From Gonatopus flavifemur (taxonomy: Eukaryota; Arthropoda; Insecta; Hymenoptera; Dryinidae): a DNA stretch of 64,000 nt. Position 1 is the stretch's first letter. Each line of letters opens with the position of its first letter. The notes beneath the pieces are model-generated. The model was not told the DNA's origin. It did no database searches and saw only the letters and a program-made list of their open reading frames with translations. Position numbers and translations under genes: made by a program. Location of the stretch: contig JAFFJZ010000008.1 in assembly GCA_018340375.1 (NCBI GenBank), forward strand, positions 3,968,001 through 4,032,000. Reading direction: 5' to 3'. Positions 35,030-46,100 of this stretch are shown piece after piece.

Positions 35030-35345
35030 GAAACGCCGAAATCATGAAACTTTAAAATACATTTTGACTCTATGCTCGTTACATGGACTTCGTTTTTTAT
35101 TTATTTTTCAACCCACTGTAAACACGATTTTGTACTTTTTTGGATTTTTCCACCCTACTTGATTCGAAAATGGATTCCACGGGAGACGATTTTTCTTTGC
35201 TGCGATTCTTGAAAATGACTAGTACGATAGCCGAAAAGTCGGAATCATGAAACTTTAAAATACTTTTCGACTCTTTGCTTGCTACGTGGACTTTGTTTTT
35301 CATTCATTTTCCAATTTACCGCGAGCACGATCTTCTACTTTTTTC
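35030..35345 (+). repeat. Direct tandem duplication, period about 190 bp
   Basis: AATCATGAAACTTTAAAATA, GACTCTATGCTCGTTACATG, GACTTCGTTTTT and CACGATTTTGTACTTTTTT at 35040-35140 recur in order at 35233-35343 (AATCATGAAACTTTAAAATA, GACTCTTTGCTTGCTACGTG, GACTTTGTTTTT, CACGATCTTCTACTTTTTT). Confidence 0.75.
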
Positions 35346-35702
35346 AATATAATTAGCGTTTATTAGGAATCTTTCAATTAAACATCAAAAAGGGTAAATT
35401 TTTTAATAATAGATAGTTTTGATTTCCTTGATTTTTTTCACAGAATAGTTTGTAAACCATATCGAAAATGCAGCGATTTTGTCTATAATGTTGAATATCA
35501 TAGTTTTCCAGTTATGAATTTTTTGATGGCACGTTCGACTTGTAAGAGCCAGTGAACTTCCAATTCTTTTTACAGTGTAGCATCAAGATTATTATTGCGT
35601 GGATTTTTTATTTTATTCAGCACTCAGCAGCACAATAATTCAACTCGTCTTTGAACAAATTATGTTCAATTTCTCGCAATCAAAGTCCTCGAGTCCGCGT
35701 CG

Positions 35703-36127
35703 CACTGAGAGAAGTTCCAAGTTTGATTTCCTATGCGATTGTAGGGACGAGAAAAGATACTGACTTTCCAATTAAATTCACTGCAAAACATTGTAAATTT
35801 GATCAGGGCTCTACACTGGAAGAAAAAAAGCGTAAAAATCACAATTTTCATCAACAGTTTGAAGACATCGCGGATCATAGAAGATATTAGTGAAATAAAT
35901 TACTATTCAAATGGAAAAAATTACTATTTAAATAGTCACTCATTGAACTAATGTTGAACAATTATTTTTTATTGTCCGCGATGGCTCAAATTGTGTTGAT
36001 GGAGATTGTAATTTTTACGCTTATTTCTCTCAGTGTATTGTCACAGCATGATGAATTTCATTGTAAGTTGAGTTCTGTGTGTTCCTCGATTACAAAGTAA
36101 ATTTTACTTGGAATTTCTCTCAATGTA
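35703..36127. mobile_element. Outer MITE with CACTGAGAGAAGTTCC ends
   Basis: The left end CACTGAGAGAAGTTCCAAGT is inverted at the right as ACTTGGAATTTCTCTCAATGT (about 36107-36127). A second, complete foldback (35812-36036) lies inside it, so two insertions are nested. Confidence 0.65.
35812..36036. mobile_element. Inner MITE, 225 bp, TACACTGGAAGAAA ends
   Basis: The left arm (TACACTGGAAGAAAAAAAGC, GTAAAAATCACAATTTTCAT, CAACA...ACATCGCGGA) pairs with the right arm (TCCGCGATGGCTC...TGTTGATGGAGATTGTAATT, TTTACGCTTATTTCTCTCAG). The arms are about 62 bp and both ends carry TA. Confidence 0.8.
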
Positions 36128-36324
36128 GGTTGATAACAGTCTAATAAAATTAATCCACACGACACGTTTATGAACTCGAATCAAATAATTGATTAATTAT
36201 CTCTCAAAAGTCTAACACATGGTACTCGACGCCATATTTACGAGTATTCGGCAACCAGCAGAAAAGCTAACACGTCCCTGGTTAAAATAAAGCGTTGAAG
36301 CGCGACAAAAGCGTGACGACAACG

Positions 36325-36430
36325 CAAGCAAAGAGTCATTCAAGCGTAATTTAGGAGAGAATTGGAAAATTTTCACGTTTCATTTGTTTCAAAACCCGCT
36401 TCCTCCACTTTTGGATTTTCACAAGGGGTA
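36325..36430 (+). repeat. Dispersed repeat, copy 2 (partner at 13650-13770)
   Basis: AAAGAGTCATTCAAGCGTAA, TTTAGGAGAGAATTGG, AAAATTTTCACGTTTCATTT, CCGCTTCCTCC and TTTTGGATTTT align with the upstream copy. Confidence 0.65.
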
Positions 36431-38419
36431 CCGCTGTTGCGTAGGCTATTCTAAGACTGGCTTACAGTTTCCCATCGAGTAATTTCATTGGCTCCTACAA
36501 CTGAACAGGTCCATTGAGTCTCTAAATCTGAGAAACCAGTGTTTTCACTGCACCAAATTTTTGAAATGAATCTAGTCTGTCCCGTTTGATCAGCCTTTTC
36601 ACTTGTTTTTCAGGAGAGAAGTGCTGTACAGAACGATATTTTGATTAAATTGAAGCGGTTGCCCGTAGTTTGTCATATACGATGTTGCTGCTGCCACGCC
36701 ACTAGTATTCCTTTACACAATAAAAAGTAAAACGTTAATAACGATGAAAAATAAAAGTTTTCAAGTAAGATGCAACCACATCCAGTCGGACTTTTAACCG
36801 TGTAAGAAATAGCTCAAAACTGATTCAAGCCAACCAAATGTTAGTCTTTCTCACATAATAAATGATAGCTTCCGAGTTTCACAACATGCATTTTTCAAGC
36901 TGTTTATTCATCGGTAAATTGAAAAAATCTACACATTTTCATGAATATTTTTGAAAATAAGAATGAATTGATGATCATTCATGAAAATTTATAACGCTGA
37001 AAGCCTCCTCATTTCGCATAAAATGGAATGACAAGGGATTTTATGAATCCCTACCAAGTCAGTCTTGATGACAGGCGGACCTGTGCTTTAATCAGTGCCA
37101 AATTTAGGGGTCTTCAACTAAAATAAGTTTACAGGCTCCTCCCTAATCTCCTCAACCGATATTTTGGTTTTTCTGAAACCCTCGAAAATCGCTGATATGT
37201 CATTCATGTCGATGATTCTGAGATTTTTTCTCAATTCAACTGCAACTTTTATTATTCTATCAAAGGGATTCAATTCATAAAATCCAAAAAAAACCTCATA
37301 TCCAAAACAATGACAATTTTTTTTCAAATTGCAGTTGCTTTCAGAATATTGCATTCACATGACTTATTATCATTCTTGTCGAATGTATATTGAACAAGTA
37401 TTATTTGTTGGATAATATTGAATAAATAAACACGTGTGAATTGGATTCTTCTATGGCTTTAACCAGTTATGATGTCATCAACGATAATATCAGTAGATGA
37501 TGACAGATGTCATAACCGGTCGAGTATCGTTTGTATATGATATTTCTTGCATCTTACTGTCTATATTTATAGATTCTTTCTATGGGTATCTCGTTTATCG
37601 CTCGTATTTATACGAGCGCATCATTATAATTTATAAACTGAGAAAACATAATATATTCATCCAAAACTATTACGCTGGCATTTGAGAAGCACTGCCAATG
37701 TTTGACAAATTATGCGAATACCATGTTGATCTAATCGCATAATACTAAAAGAAAACGATCTAATGAAATTTCAATGAAATTTCTATGAATCTTTACAGGT
37801 ATTTTAAAGCCGCAATTTTATGAGAACTCTCCAAATTTTTTAATTTGCAAATTTATTATAAATTGAAATCCCTCCTCCAAAATTCTGTGTTTCATTTAAT
37901 TCAGACATGGACTATATATTCCAAGAAATGTGCCAGTCACGGTACTTCATCTCTAGAATATTACAATGTTTGAAAGAAAATTCTCCGAATGTAATTCGCG
38001 AATCTTATTCCACGCACATCTCTCAAAGATTTTTTACAGTTGAATCAGAGTATTTCACAAAATTTCGATGAATTCAATAAGAAACAACATTACCAATTAA
38101 GGCAGCAAATTATGACAGGTGTGTCGAACCTGTTGATGATAGTTTCCGAGGATTCTCACGGGTACGTGTTTCTCTAACAGAAACAGCAAAAGCAGTGCGT
38201 TGAGAATTCAACGAATGCTGTAATAAAATGTTATGGAAAAAAAACAAGAAAATAAGAAAAAAAAGACTAAGTAGACCTCTTGGTTGTCGCAAACATCGGT
38301 AGTAGGGGCACAATGAGTACACTTAAGTATTGTCGCTGTGTATATATAAAACATCTTAGGTCACATATATTGGTATGTGACTGCAAAAGAAAAGTTCCTA
38401 ACGATTCCAGGTATCTTAT
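36431..38419. other. Intron spacer, nothing recognised
   Basis: AT-rich DNA without a coding exon or firm repeat. ATAACCGGT at 37511-37519 is a Grh-like half-site motif but isolated. Confidence 0.4.
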
Positions 38420-38760
38420 AACAACGGAGTGCAGCTGAACGCCTTTCAATGCACTATATCGTTATACCTCTTGAGATCTGCAATGATTGCACGTACGCAC
38501 AACGTTGTAGTAGCCACAAGAGTGGCAGCAGCACCAAGAGCACCAAGAGCGCTAGCAGCAGGATCATGCAGCAACACAACGCCCGATAAAAAGATCTGGA
38601 GACATTCGAGTATCGCGATACTGTAGACGGACGTACAGACAGACACACATACGAACGAACGAACAAACGGATAGATAGAAAGACAAACACGTATATGAAC
38701 GCTCATACGTGTAAGCGATGGACTCTCACGGCCGGTAGCAACGGGCCAATTAACTGTTAT
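38420..38760. other. CpG-containing block with short triplet and tetramer repeats
   Basis: GTAGCC/GCAGCA/CCAAGA triplets (38507-38580) are followed by CGAACGAACGAACAAACGGA, TAGATAGAAAGACAAACACG (38653-38692). More CpG than the flanks. It could be an intronic regulatory block or an unannotated first exon; frames on both strands are low-complexity. Confidence 0.3.
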
Positions 38761-41700
38761 TATGAAAGATTTCTTGCCTGTAACTGAAGACGCGTATGTA
38801 TTCGCTAACATCGTGTATTGTATCGATCGATTCTTATCAAAGGTATTGAAATTGATGTTCGTTGCGCACTTCTTCATTCACATAATTATAAATCCTCCTT
38901 TCATCTCAGAGTTCTTATCAAGGGCGAGAATTTTGTTTCTTCTCTCGATTGATGATCGATTACATTGTTGGGCACTCTTTGAATTCGAAAGAATGACAAT
39001 CCCGCTCCAACGCAAAAGCAAGTTCAGTTCATTTATGGCTCCCTAAAAAGTGAACTCTAACACTAAAAGATTCGAGTAAATTCCAACCCTGTTAAAAATG
39101 TGGACAAGATTCGGAAGAAAGTAAGACAAAGTAGCTGTTCTTGTCCCGATTTATTTCCGAATATCTTCGGCATTTTCAATAGGTACCCTAAAAATCAACT
39201 CGACTTCTCTCGACGTGGTTGAAAATTTGGAGAACCAAACTTGTCCTTATTTTGGAATCAATCATTTCCTCATAAAAGAGCATCAAATTAAAACTTCACA
39301 GGGCCATAAAAATTTAATTAGTTCTATCTTTTCGAGAGTCTCTTATTCATATTTAGAACTATCTCATTTGAACCTATTTTATTTACTGATTTTTTTAAAA
39401 AATCAATAAAAATACAAACTGTATTCGAAATTTTTCACTGATTGATCTTATAAAATGTATTGGTTCAATCGCCATTTCACAAAACAATTGTCCGCTTCAG
39501 GTTTTTGTTGAACGTAAATTACGAGAGACCTTGAATAATCCCTTCACATCCCTACCGATGCTAGTGTGCACTGCTCCCTTATTGTAGAAAACAAAGGAAA
39601 AGAAAAGGGGGGAAAATCTTTTCCAAGCCAGAGATCAACGAGATATATCGCTGCTAATCCTAGCGTTCAGCCGTCCTATGATCGCGATAAATTTCTCTAC
39701 ATGACGTTGGATTAAATTTTGAATAAAGTCGGTACATGATCGCGTACTAGCATCGAGTAGTATTTAACGTCTTGTAATGACCACAGGAGATTTCTTGGTG
39801 CAATTTAACCACCAACGCCACTGTGTTATAATTTGTGTTAGCTTTGATTCATGTTCATTCTTGAAATACGATCTCTTGGACCTCTGACATCGTTAAAGCA
39901 CTTTCCGATACATCTTTTCTTTTTTAGATTATCTTTGTTGTTCACCTAGTTGATTTTCATCTATCTGAAAATTCTCTCTCAAACGAACAACGTAGGACAT
40001 CAAACGTTGTTACAATTGAGCTCATGAAACTTTATGAACATCATCATGTGGTTAGATTTTGTTGAATAAAAATATTCAGGAACATGGATGAAATTGAGAA
40101 TGCATCGGTTATGTTCTACATTCTGCTTCATTTATAATACTCTTTGGTTGAAAAAAAATTGGAAAATTGTTTGTTCTTAATTTATAACCTAATAGGCAAT
40201 TATAACTGTATAGGCAATTTAATGTTATATGAAAAGAAAAATGACACGTGAATTAGATGAGAAAGTAGACGACAGAAATTTATTAGCGATTTAATAACCA
40301 ATCAACTGGACAACATGTTCAAATCGAGACCTTTCATGCATATCATTTAAAAAGTATATTACCCAACTCGTAAATTGTATGCTGTAACACGTGTTATAAA
40401 CAGAATATAGAAACATCGTAGGAGTTTTTAATTACTCCAAGAAACGAATTAATAAGATATATGTAATACGTTCAATGCACGTGAGAGTTGAGAAAATTAT
40501 CAATTCAAGTTTGTCATGCATTCGAATCAATGGCATTGTCGGAGTTACGTGTAGACAAAGGTAATATTCATACACAGTGCTTCATCAAAAATTCATATTT
40601 CTGAAAAAGATGGACTCAAAGCTTATGTTGATATTGGATAATCCAAATGTTGATTCAATGCATAGAAATATTGAATCGAAGATACTCGCTGTTGATTTCA
40701 TATCATTATTCGTTGAAACAACATCTTGTTGAATAATTATTAACATCAACGAGGAGTGAGTCTTCTGAAACATAAACTTTTGATAAAAGTATACAAAATT
40801 TTTTTCCACTGTATATTCTTCAATTCAAAATTAAATGAAAATCCTATAGAATGAGAAATTACCTTATTCGGTCACAAATCTTCGCGGTCCGAGTCAGAAT
40901 ATCAAGAGAATAATTCATTGGAACTGTTAATTATGTTAATTAATGGAAGAACATCAGGCATAATGTACCACAGCGTACATGCGAGAAACGTTTTTTTCTT
41001 CTCTTTCAATGTAACGTACACTCACACGAATTAAAAGCATAATGAACAGTATAAACGACGTATAAACGTTCATCGAAAGATCTTGAACGGGGCAAGAGGC
41101 GATCTACGTCAAGTAATTTTATGAACGTTATAGCATAAGAGATCCGTGAATTCAATGACACTTGGCAAGAATTCCACAATGAATATCGTCGCCAAATCGT
41201 ATTTTCATGCTCGAGGTCGTATCAATTTCCGTGTATATCATCGATGTTACTCCTGTTTCTTGACCGCCGATGTTTGCAATCTTATGGGGTTTTCGAGCGG
41301 AAATGCAGAATAAATGCTACAATATCTTGCAAAATGGATTAAAGATGAAGCAGATTCGACAGATTCAGAACAGAATCTGTTCCCGTACGTTTCGTATATC
41401 AATTTCCAACGACACTTCAGTAATTCTCCTTCTATTCCTCCTTCTCCTCTTTCTTTTTTCATGAAAATAAAAGTACATAGGGCAAAGAATCATCACAGAT
41501 TTCCGCGATTTTCACACAAGAGAGAGAAGTTGAGAAGATTGGATAGGATGATGCGCGTACAGGGATAGAGAATTATTACACGCATGATTCTCATAATCTC
41601 ACATATGATCATTTGATCTTTGCACACACGTGAGAGGAGAATTATTCGCTGCGTTATATAGTGCCAACAACGATTAATTATTATGAATAAGTGCTTTTAA

Positions 41701-43128
41701 TACGGCACATATACGATAATCACACTATAAGCTTGAAAGACGTGCAAAGTTATTAATATAATTATTTCTACCGCTCGGTTGTATTAGCATTCGAAAATAT
41801 TTGTTGCATCACGGGACGTAGCGCGGTGGTACGTAAATCATGAATTGACAGAACAAATTACGTTTAGGTTTCAAAGGATTTTTCTGTTCAGAATGAATAC
41901 AATGACCTTGATTGCGGTGTTTGTTGTACATGACGGAAAAATTTATTCGATTATTGTTATTAATCGTTCACTTCGGCATATCAATTTTATATAACATTGT
42001 CAGTTTAATTGGATAATGAGGTAATCAATCTTACACAAACATCATCATAGTTCTCCGATTGCAAAATGTTTTTTGTGGATTTAGAAAAATATTTGTATGT
42101 AAATTGCTCAACATTTCATTTTGTGATTTGTAGAACAGGATTTACAGGGAACAGCAAATTTTTTATTTCCTCTGGATTTTGTTTAAAGATTCACTGGAAG
42201 AAATATTTGGTAATTCTTACACAGCTCTCATTGTGAATCCACAGACAAATTTTGCAGAATGTACCTTACGTAATTCGAATATAATATTGAGAAACATCCA
42301 ATCGTACGAAGTGAGGGTTAAAATATGGTTGAAATGTTCAGAAAATTCAACTAATCCCGATGTTTGATGATATAGATTGTACAAAGTATAGACAATGAAC
42401 GTGAGAAACCTTTTTGTCTGACGGAAATATAATTCGAAAAGAATCAATTAATTGATTAATTAATTGAATTAGTTGGGGATAAACAAAATTTGGTTCACAA
42501 AAATGAGTACTTCCGTCTAGAAATAGGCGGACGCAAGAAGAAAATTCGATTTTCGCAAAACATCGTAACAAAAAAATTGAATATAAGTAAAATCGAACTC
42601 CTGAATTTTTCTTTTGAATGAATGAAACTGAAAATATTGGCGACACATTATAATTACAATACAATCACTCCAAGGCGGAATATAAATTATTTCAAGCAGC
42701 GTCCAGTTCATGCAAATAAATTTGAAAATTATGAATCCGTGGTGGTTTAATGTAAACTTGAATATCTGCTTTCATCATTGCTGCTCAACAATAACAGAAT
42801 GAATTCGCTCCCTATTCGCTCTTTTGTAGTTATAAACAGTGAGGCACCATTTATAAAATCATTCTTATTGCTCACATTATGTATTCCTCTTTGTGTAATA
42901 ACACTATAAAAACAACTGCGATTTTCCAGTATCGTGAATAATGAAAATTTCAATAAATAAACGATAAGAAAAACTCTCATTCCATAGGAATTTTCAAAAA
43001 CATAATGATATTTAGTTTCGTACTGGAAAACTTCAGTAAATTTTTTTACAGTAAAACTTGAAAATTTTCATACTCATAAATCATTTTAACCACGCATCAC
43101 CATGTAACCACCCGGTATTGATTCATAG
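38761..43128. other. Distal part of grh intron 1, no recognised gene
   Basis: This 4.4-kb stretch is relatively free of clear foldbacks. Moderately complex, CpG-containing parts lie near 39540-39840 and 41020-41560, the kind of sequence expected of enhancers, but no motif cluster is decisive. The last bases before 43129 are a weak pyrimidine tract and the TAG acceptor. Confidence 0.4.
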
Positions 43129-43889
43129 GTACAGGAGGGCCCCGTATCCCCGGCGTCCTCCTCTTTGAGCAACCAAAATCAAAATGAGAACGAGCAACAA
43201 GTATTACTGGCAACGATGCAACCGGTGAACGTGCTCGATCTTCACAATCCACCGACGGTGCATCAATTGCATCCCAAATACCATCATCATCATCACCGTC
43301 ATCATCATCACCATCATCATAATCATCACAATCATCATCAACAATCTCAACATATCCAGGAACCAGATGACCAACAACGTGCTGGGGGAAACGACGATCC
43401 GGATGGTCGAGTAACTCCAGGTTCGGAAACGACGAGCGGTGGGGCGACTCTCGGCGTTGGAGAACATAAAATGATCGATTTGATCTACAATGATGGCCAG
43501 AAGACTGTTATGTACACTCACGACAAAGAAATCATCTACGAGAGTGAGGCTGATCGCGTCCAGGTGGTGGAATATCCTCCACCACCACCCTCACCACCAT
43601 CCCCTACATCATCGCCAGTTGGTTCAAGAACCCCGGCGGCTGGGCTCTTGCCTCCGCGTACCGTTGCTGCTACCACAGCTCTTCATTTACATCATTATCC
43701 TCAACTGCAGTTGCAGCACGATGACGATTTACCGGTCCGTCATGCCGTGAATGCTACTGTGCCCAACGCGACCACCACAACCACGGTTTTGGTACTCTCA
43801 GAATTGGTGGCCGCAGATCCCGCTGTCGCAGCTGGCGCGGCTCAACAACTTACTCTCACCGCTGCCACGACGGCTTCTCTCAGAGCTGG
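43129..43889 (+). CDS. grh: grainyhead transcription factor, coding exon 2
   Basis: The exon is 761 bp: 253 codons plus 2 bases (phase 2). It is preceded by TTGATTCATAG, with an in-frame TAG at 43126, and followed by GTGAGT at 43890. With exon 1 it covers residues 22 to about 275. It begins VQEGPVSPASSS. Residues 48-60 are LATMQPVNVLDLH and residues 137-150 are IDLIYNDGQKTVMY; both are conserved in the N-terminal region of Drosophila Grh. Between them lies a poly-His tract (residues 73-91). Then come a Pro-rich stretch near 171-180, a His/Leu/Gln part, and an Ala/Thr-rich end. This region is the regulatory N-terminus; the CP2-type DNA-binding and dimerisation domains are not in the window. 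An acceptor six bases later (ACAG at 43131-43134) would remove Val-Gln and keep the frame. There is no coding disruption. Confidence 0.88.
43279..43345 (+). repeat. grh: CAT/CAC triplet tract encoding poly-His in grh
   Basis: Nearly uninterrupted His codons (CAT and CAC mixed) with one Arg and a few Asn codons. Mixed codons suggest selection or age and not a pure slippage run, but length variation between individuals is likely. Confidence 0.85.
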
Positions 43890-44867
43890 GTGAGTAAAAT
43901 AAACTTTTCAATTGATAAATTATTTTGCCAATGTCTCATGAATATGCCAACTAATGTCCTGTTTCTATCATCAAATTGATTGATTTACACATAAAGTATA
44001 TTTTCATTCGGTACGAGATTATCAGTATTTCATGATTGATTTTTGAGAATCTTCATCTAATCAGCTTTATTGTGAGGTATGAATTATTGAATGCGTAAAA
44101 ACATACCGTACGTAACGCTTGATTATCGGTATGCGTAAAAGGTCAATATGTGGGAAATAAAATGTCAACCATAAAATCTACAAGCTGATTTGTAGTGAAA
44201 TCAATTTTGCAATATGAAATATCCCATCAAAGTGAAGTCTTATGGCACGAAATGCATTGTACTCGAAATCAAACATCTCGCTTTTTGTTTTGGTTTGATT
44301 TTTTATAACCAATGTTTCGTAACAATTGAAGTAAATTGTCGTAATAACTCTTCGATAATTCACCGATTTTGATTATGTCTCCACAGTAAATCGATGCCAG
44401 GAAGAACCCTAGTAAAAATTAATGGGTCATTTATGGAACGTGGAAATTTGTCATTTTATATATATAAGATTTATTTCCATTAAGAAACTCAAGATCTCTC
44501 TTGGTTCAATGATCGCACATTTTGCAAATCCTCAAATGTAGGTACTAATTGCAATTATTTTTGCAAAGTTAAAAGTCAAGACATATGAATTTAGTTTGTG
44601 CTATTCTCCATTGATTTAGGGGAATCCCTGTGAAACTCAAGTACATGCAATGCATAATTTCTGTTGAACAATCATCACATTATTATTTTGAATTTAGTCA
44701 TTTTTATGTAAACTAAATGAAATTGTTTATAACAGCACAAGTTAAAATATTTCCTGAAGATCTATTTTTTTCAACTGGTCGTTCAGCTGTGGAGACGAAT
44801 TCGATACATTGGGAAATAATGAAACTTCATCGGTCTCAAGATTGGACAATGTATGAACTTTCAAATT
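43890..44867. other. Start of grh intron 2, nothing recognised
   Basis: It begins with the GTGAGT donor and is AT-rich without structure. It is the start of an intron that continues past the window end. Confidence 0.5.
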
Positions 44868-45100
44868 GCACATAAAAGAAAAAATGAGTCGAAATTACTA
44901 TTCAATTTGTGAGCGCATATAGACCCATCTTTATTTTCGTTAGAATAACAATTTGTTCCATTAATTCAACTGATTTGAAAAATACATTATTTAAAATTGT
45001 TTCAATTAATTAGAAAATTTGTCATTCTAACGAAAAGAAATAAGTTCATATGCGCTAACAAGTTGAATAGTTATTTCAACTGATCTTTTTTTTTCGTGCA
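44868..45100. mobile_element. MITE with CACG-AAAAA ends, copy 1 (about 233 bp)
   Basis: The arms GCACATAAAAGAAAAAA, TATTCAATTTGTGAGCGCAT and TTTCGTTAGAATAACAA pair with TTGTCATTCTAACGAAAAG, CATATGCGCTAACAAGTTGA and TTTTTTTTTCGTGC. It is homologous along its length to 45464-45691. Confidence 0.8.
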
Positions 45101-45205
45101 CTCTTATCAGCTGAATTTACTAACTTTTTAGATGCAGACAAACAGTTACTTTCCTTAAATTGTTTTCTTTAATGAATTAAAATCTTATTGCAAGGTATGT
45201 AATTG

Positions 45206-45344
45206 GCCCTAGTAGAAATGATTCAGTAATTTACGAGGCTTCTAAAGAAAAACTTGAGATAAAATCACTTAAACTGGTTTCTCTCAAATTTTTCTCCAAA
45301 ACAATGTTAACAGCCTTGCAAATTACTGAACTATCTATTAGGGG
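45206..45344. mobile_element. MITE with CCCCTAATAGA ends (139 bp)
   Basis: GGCCCTAGTAGAAATGATTC, AGTAATTTACGAGGCT at the left is inverted at the right as AGCCTTGCAAATTACTGAAC, TATCTATTAGGGG. Termini resemble 7032-7222. Confidence 0.7.
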
Positions 45345-45463
45345 ACTGATCTTCAGGAAAATTTCCGTGTAAAGGACTATTCTAAATTTCTTGACTAATT
45401 CAGCAAATAAACAACAATTCAATTTCAACTAGTACCCAAAACCAGCGATAGATTATAGTAACT

Positions 45464-45691
45464 TACACGGAGAAAAAGATGAATTGAAACAACTATCTAA
45501 CTTGCAAGCGCATATGGACCCATTTTTTTTCGTTAGAATAACAAATTTGTTCATTAATTTAACCGATTTGAAATGATATACTAAAAAAATTAATTGAATT
45601 AACGAAAAAAATTGTTATTCTAACAAAACAAATGGGTCCATATGCACTCACAAGTTAAATAGTTATTTCAACTAATCTGTTTTTTCGTGTA
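45464..45691. mobile_element. MITE with TACACGGAGAAAAA ends, copy 2 (228 bp)
   Basis: TACACGGAGAAAAAGATGAA and the inverse of TTTTTTCGTGTA bound the element. The interior GCGCATATGGACCCATTTTT pairs with AAATGGGTCCATATGCACTC. TA at both ends. Same family as 44868-45100. Confidence 0.82.
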
Positions 45692-45816
45692 TAATTGAAC
45701 TCAATTCAAATATTCTTTATATCAGAGATTAATTGAGTGATTTGAACCTATGCAGGTCGGCCACTCAAATATATACTTAATAAATCAATCCCATCAAAAA
45801 TTGTATCGATCGGCCG

Positions 45817-46100
45817 TACTCAGAATCCAATTTCTTAGACTCGAAGAAAATTTCTTTACCCTCATTCTGATAAATCATGTTTCCAATTGAATAAATAATT
45901 CATTTCAACGGGAAAATTTTTCATTGAATTTAAATCACATTCTTCGAATTTAAGACGGAATTTATTTCTGTTTCGATTTGAAAATTCTTTGTTGCAATTT
46001 GATGAAATTGAACTGAATTTTTTTCCATTGAAAGAAAGATTCATTAGAATAAGGGCAAAGAAAATTTCGTCCCAGTCTAAGAAATCAGGTTCTCAGTGCA
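45817..46100. mobile_element. MITE with ACTGAGAACCC-type ends, copy 1 (284 bp)
   Basis: CTCAGAATCCAATTTCTTAG, GAAGAAAATTTCTTTACCCT, CATTCTGATAAATCATG pair with the inverse of CATTAGAATAAGGGCAAAGA, AAATTTCG...TCTAAGAAATCAGGTTCTCA. Homologous end to end with 52417-52697. Confidence 0.82.

Larger units (their letters stand above)
23480..43128 (+). other. grh: First coding intron of grh (about 19.6 kb)
   Basis: It starts with GTTAGT and ends with TTGATTCATAG. It is filled with foldback elements, a mariner and AT-rich DNA; features within it are listed separately. A long first intron is common for developmental regulators and may hold enhancers. Confidence 0.75.

Noticed and set aside
43204..43521. 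105-codon minus-strand frame rich in Met
   Set aside because: Antisense shadow of the poly-His codons in grh exon 2.
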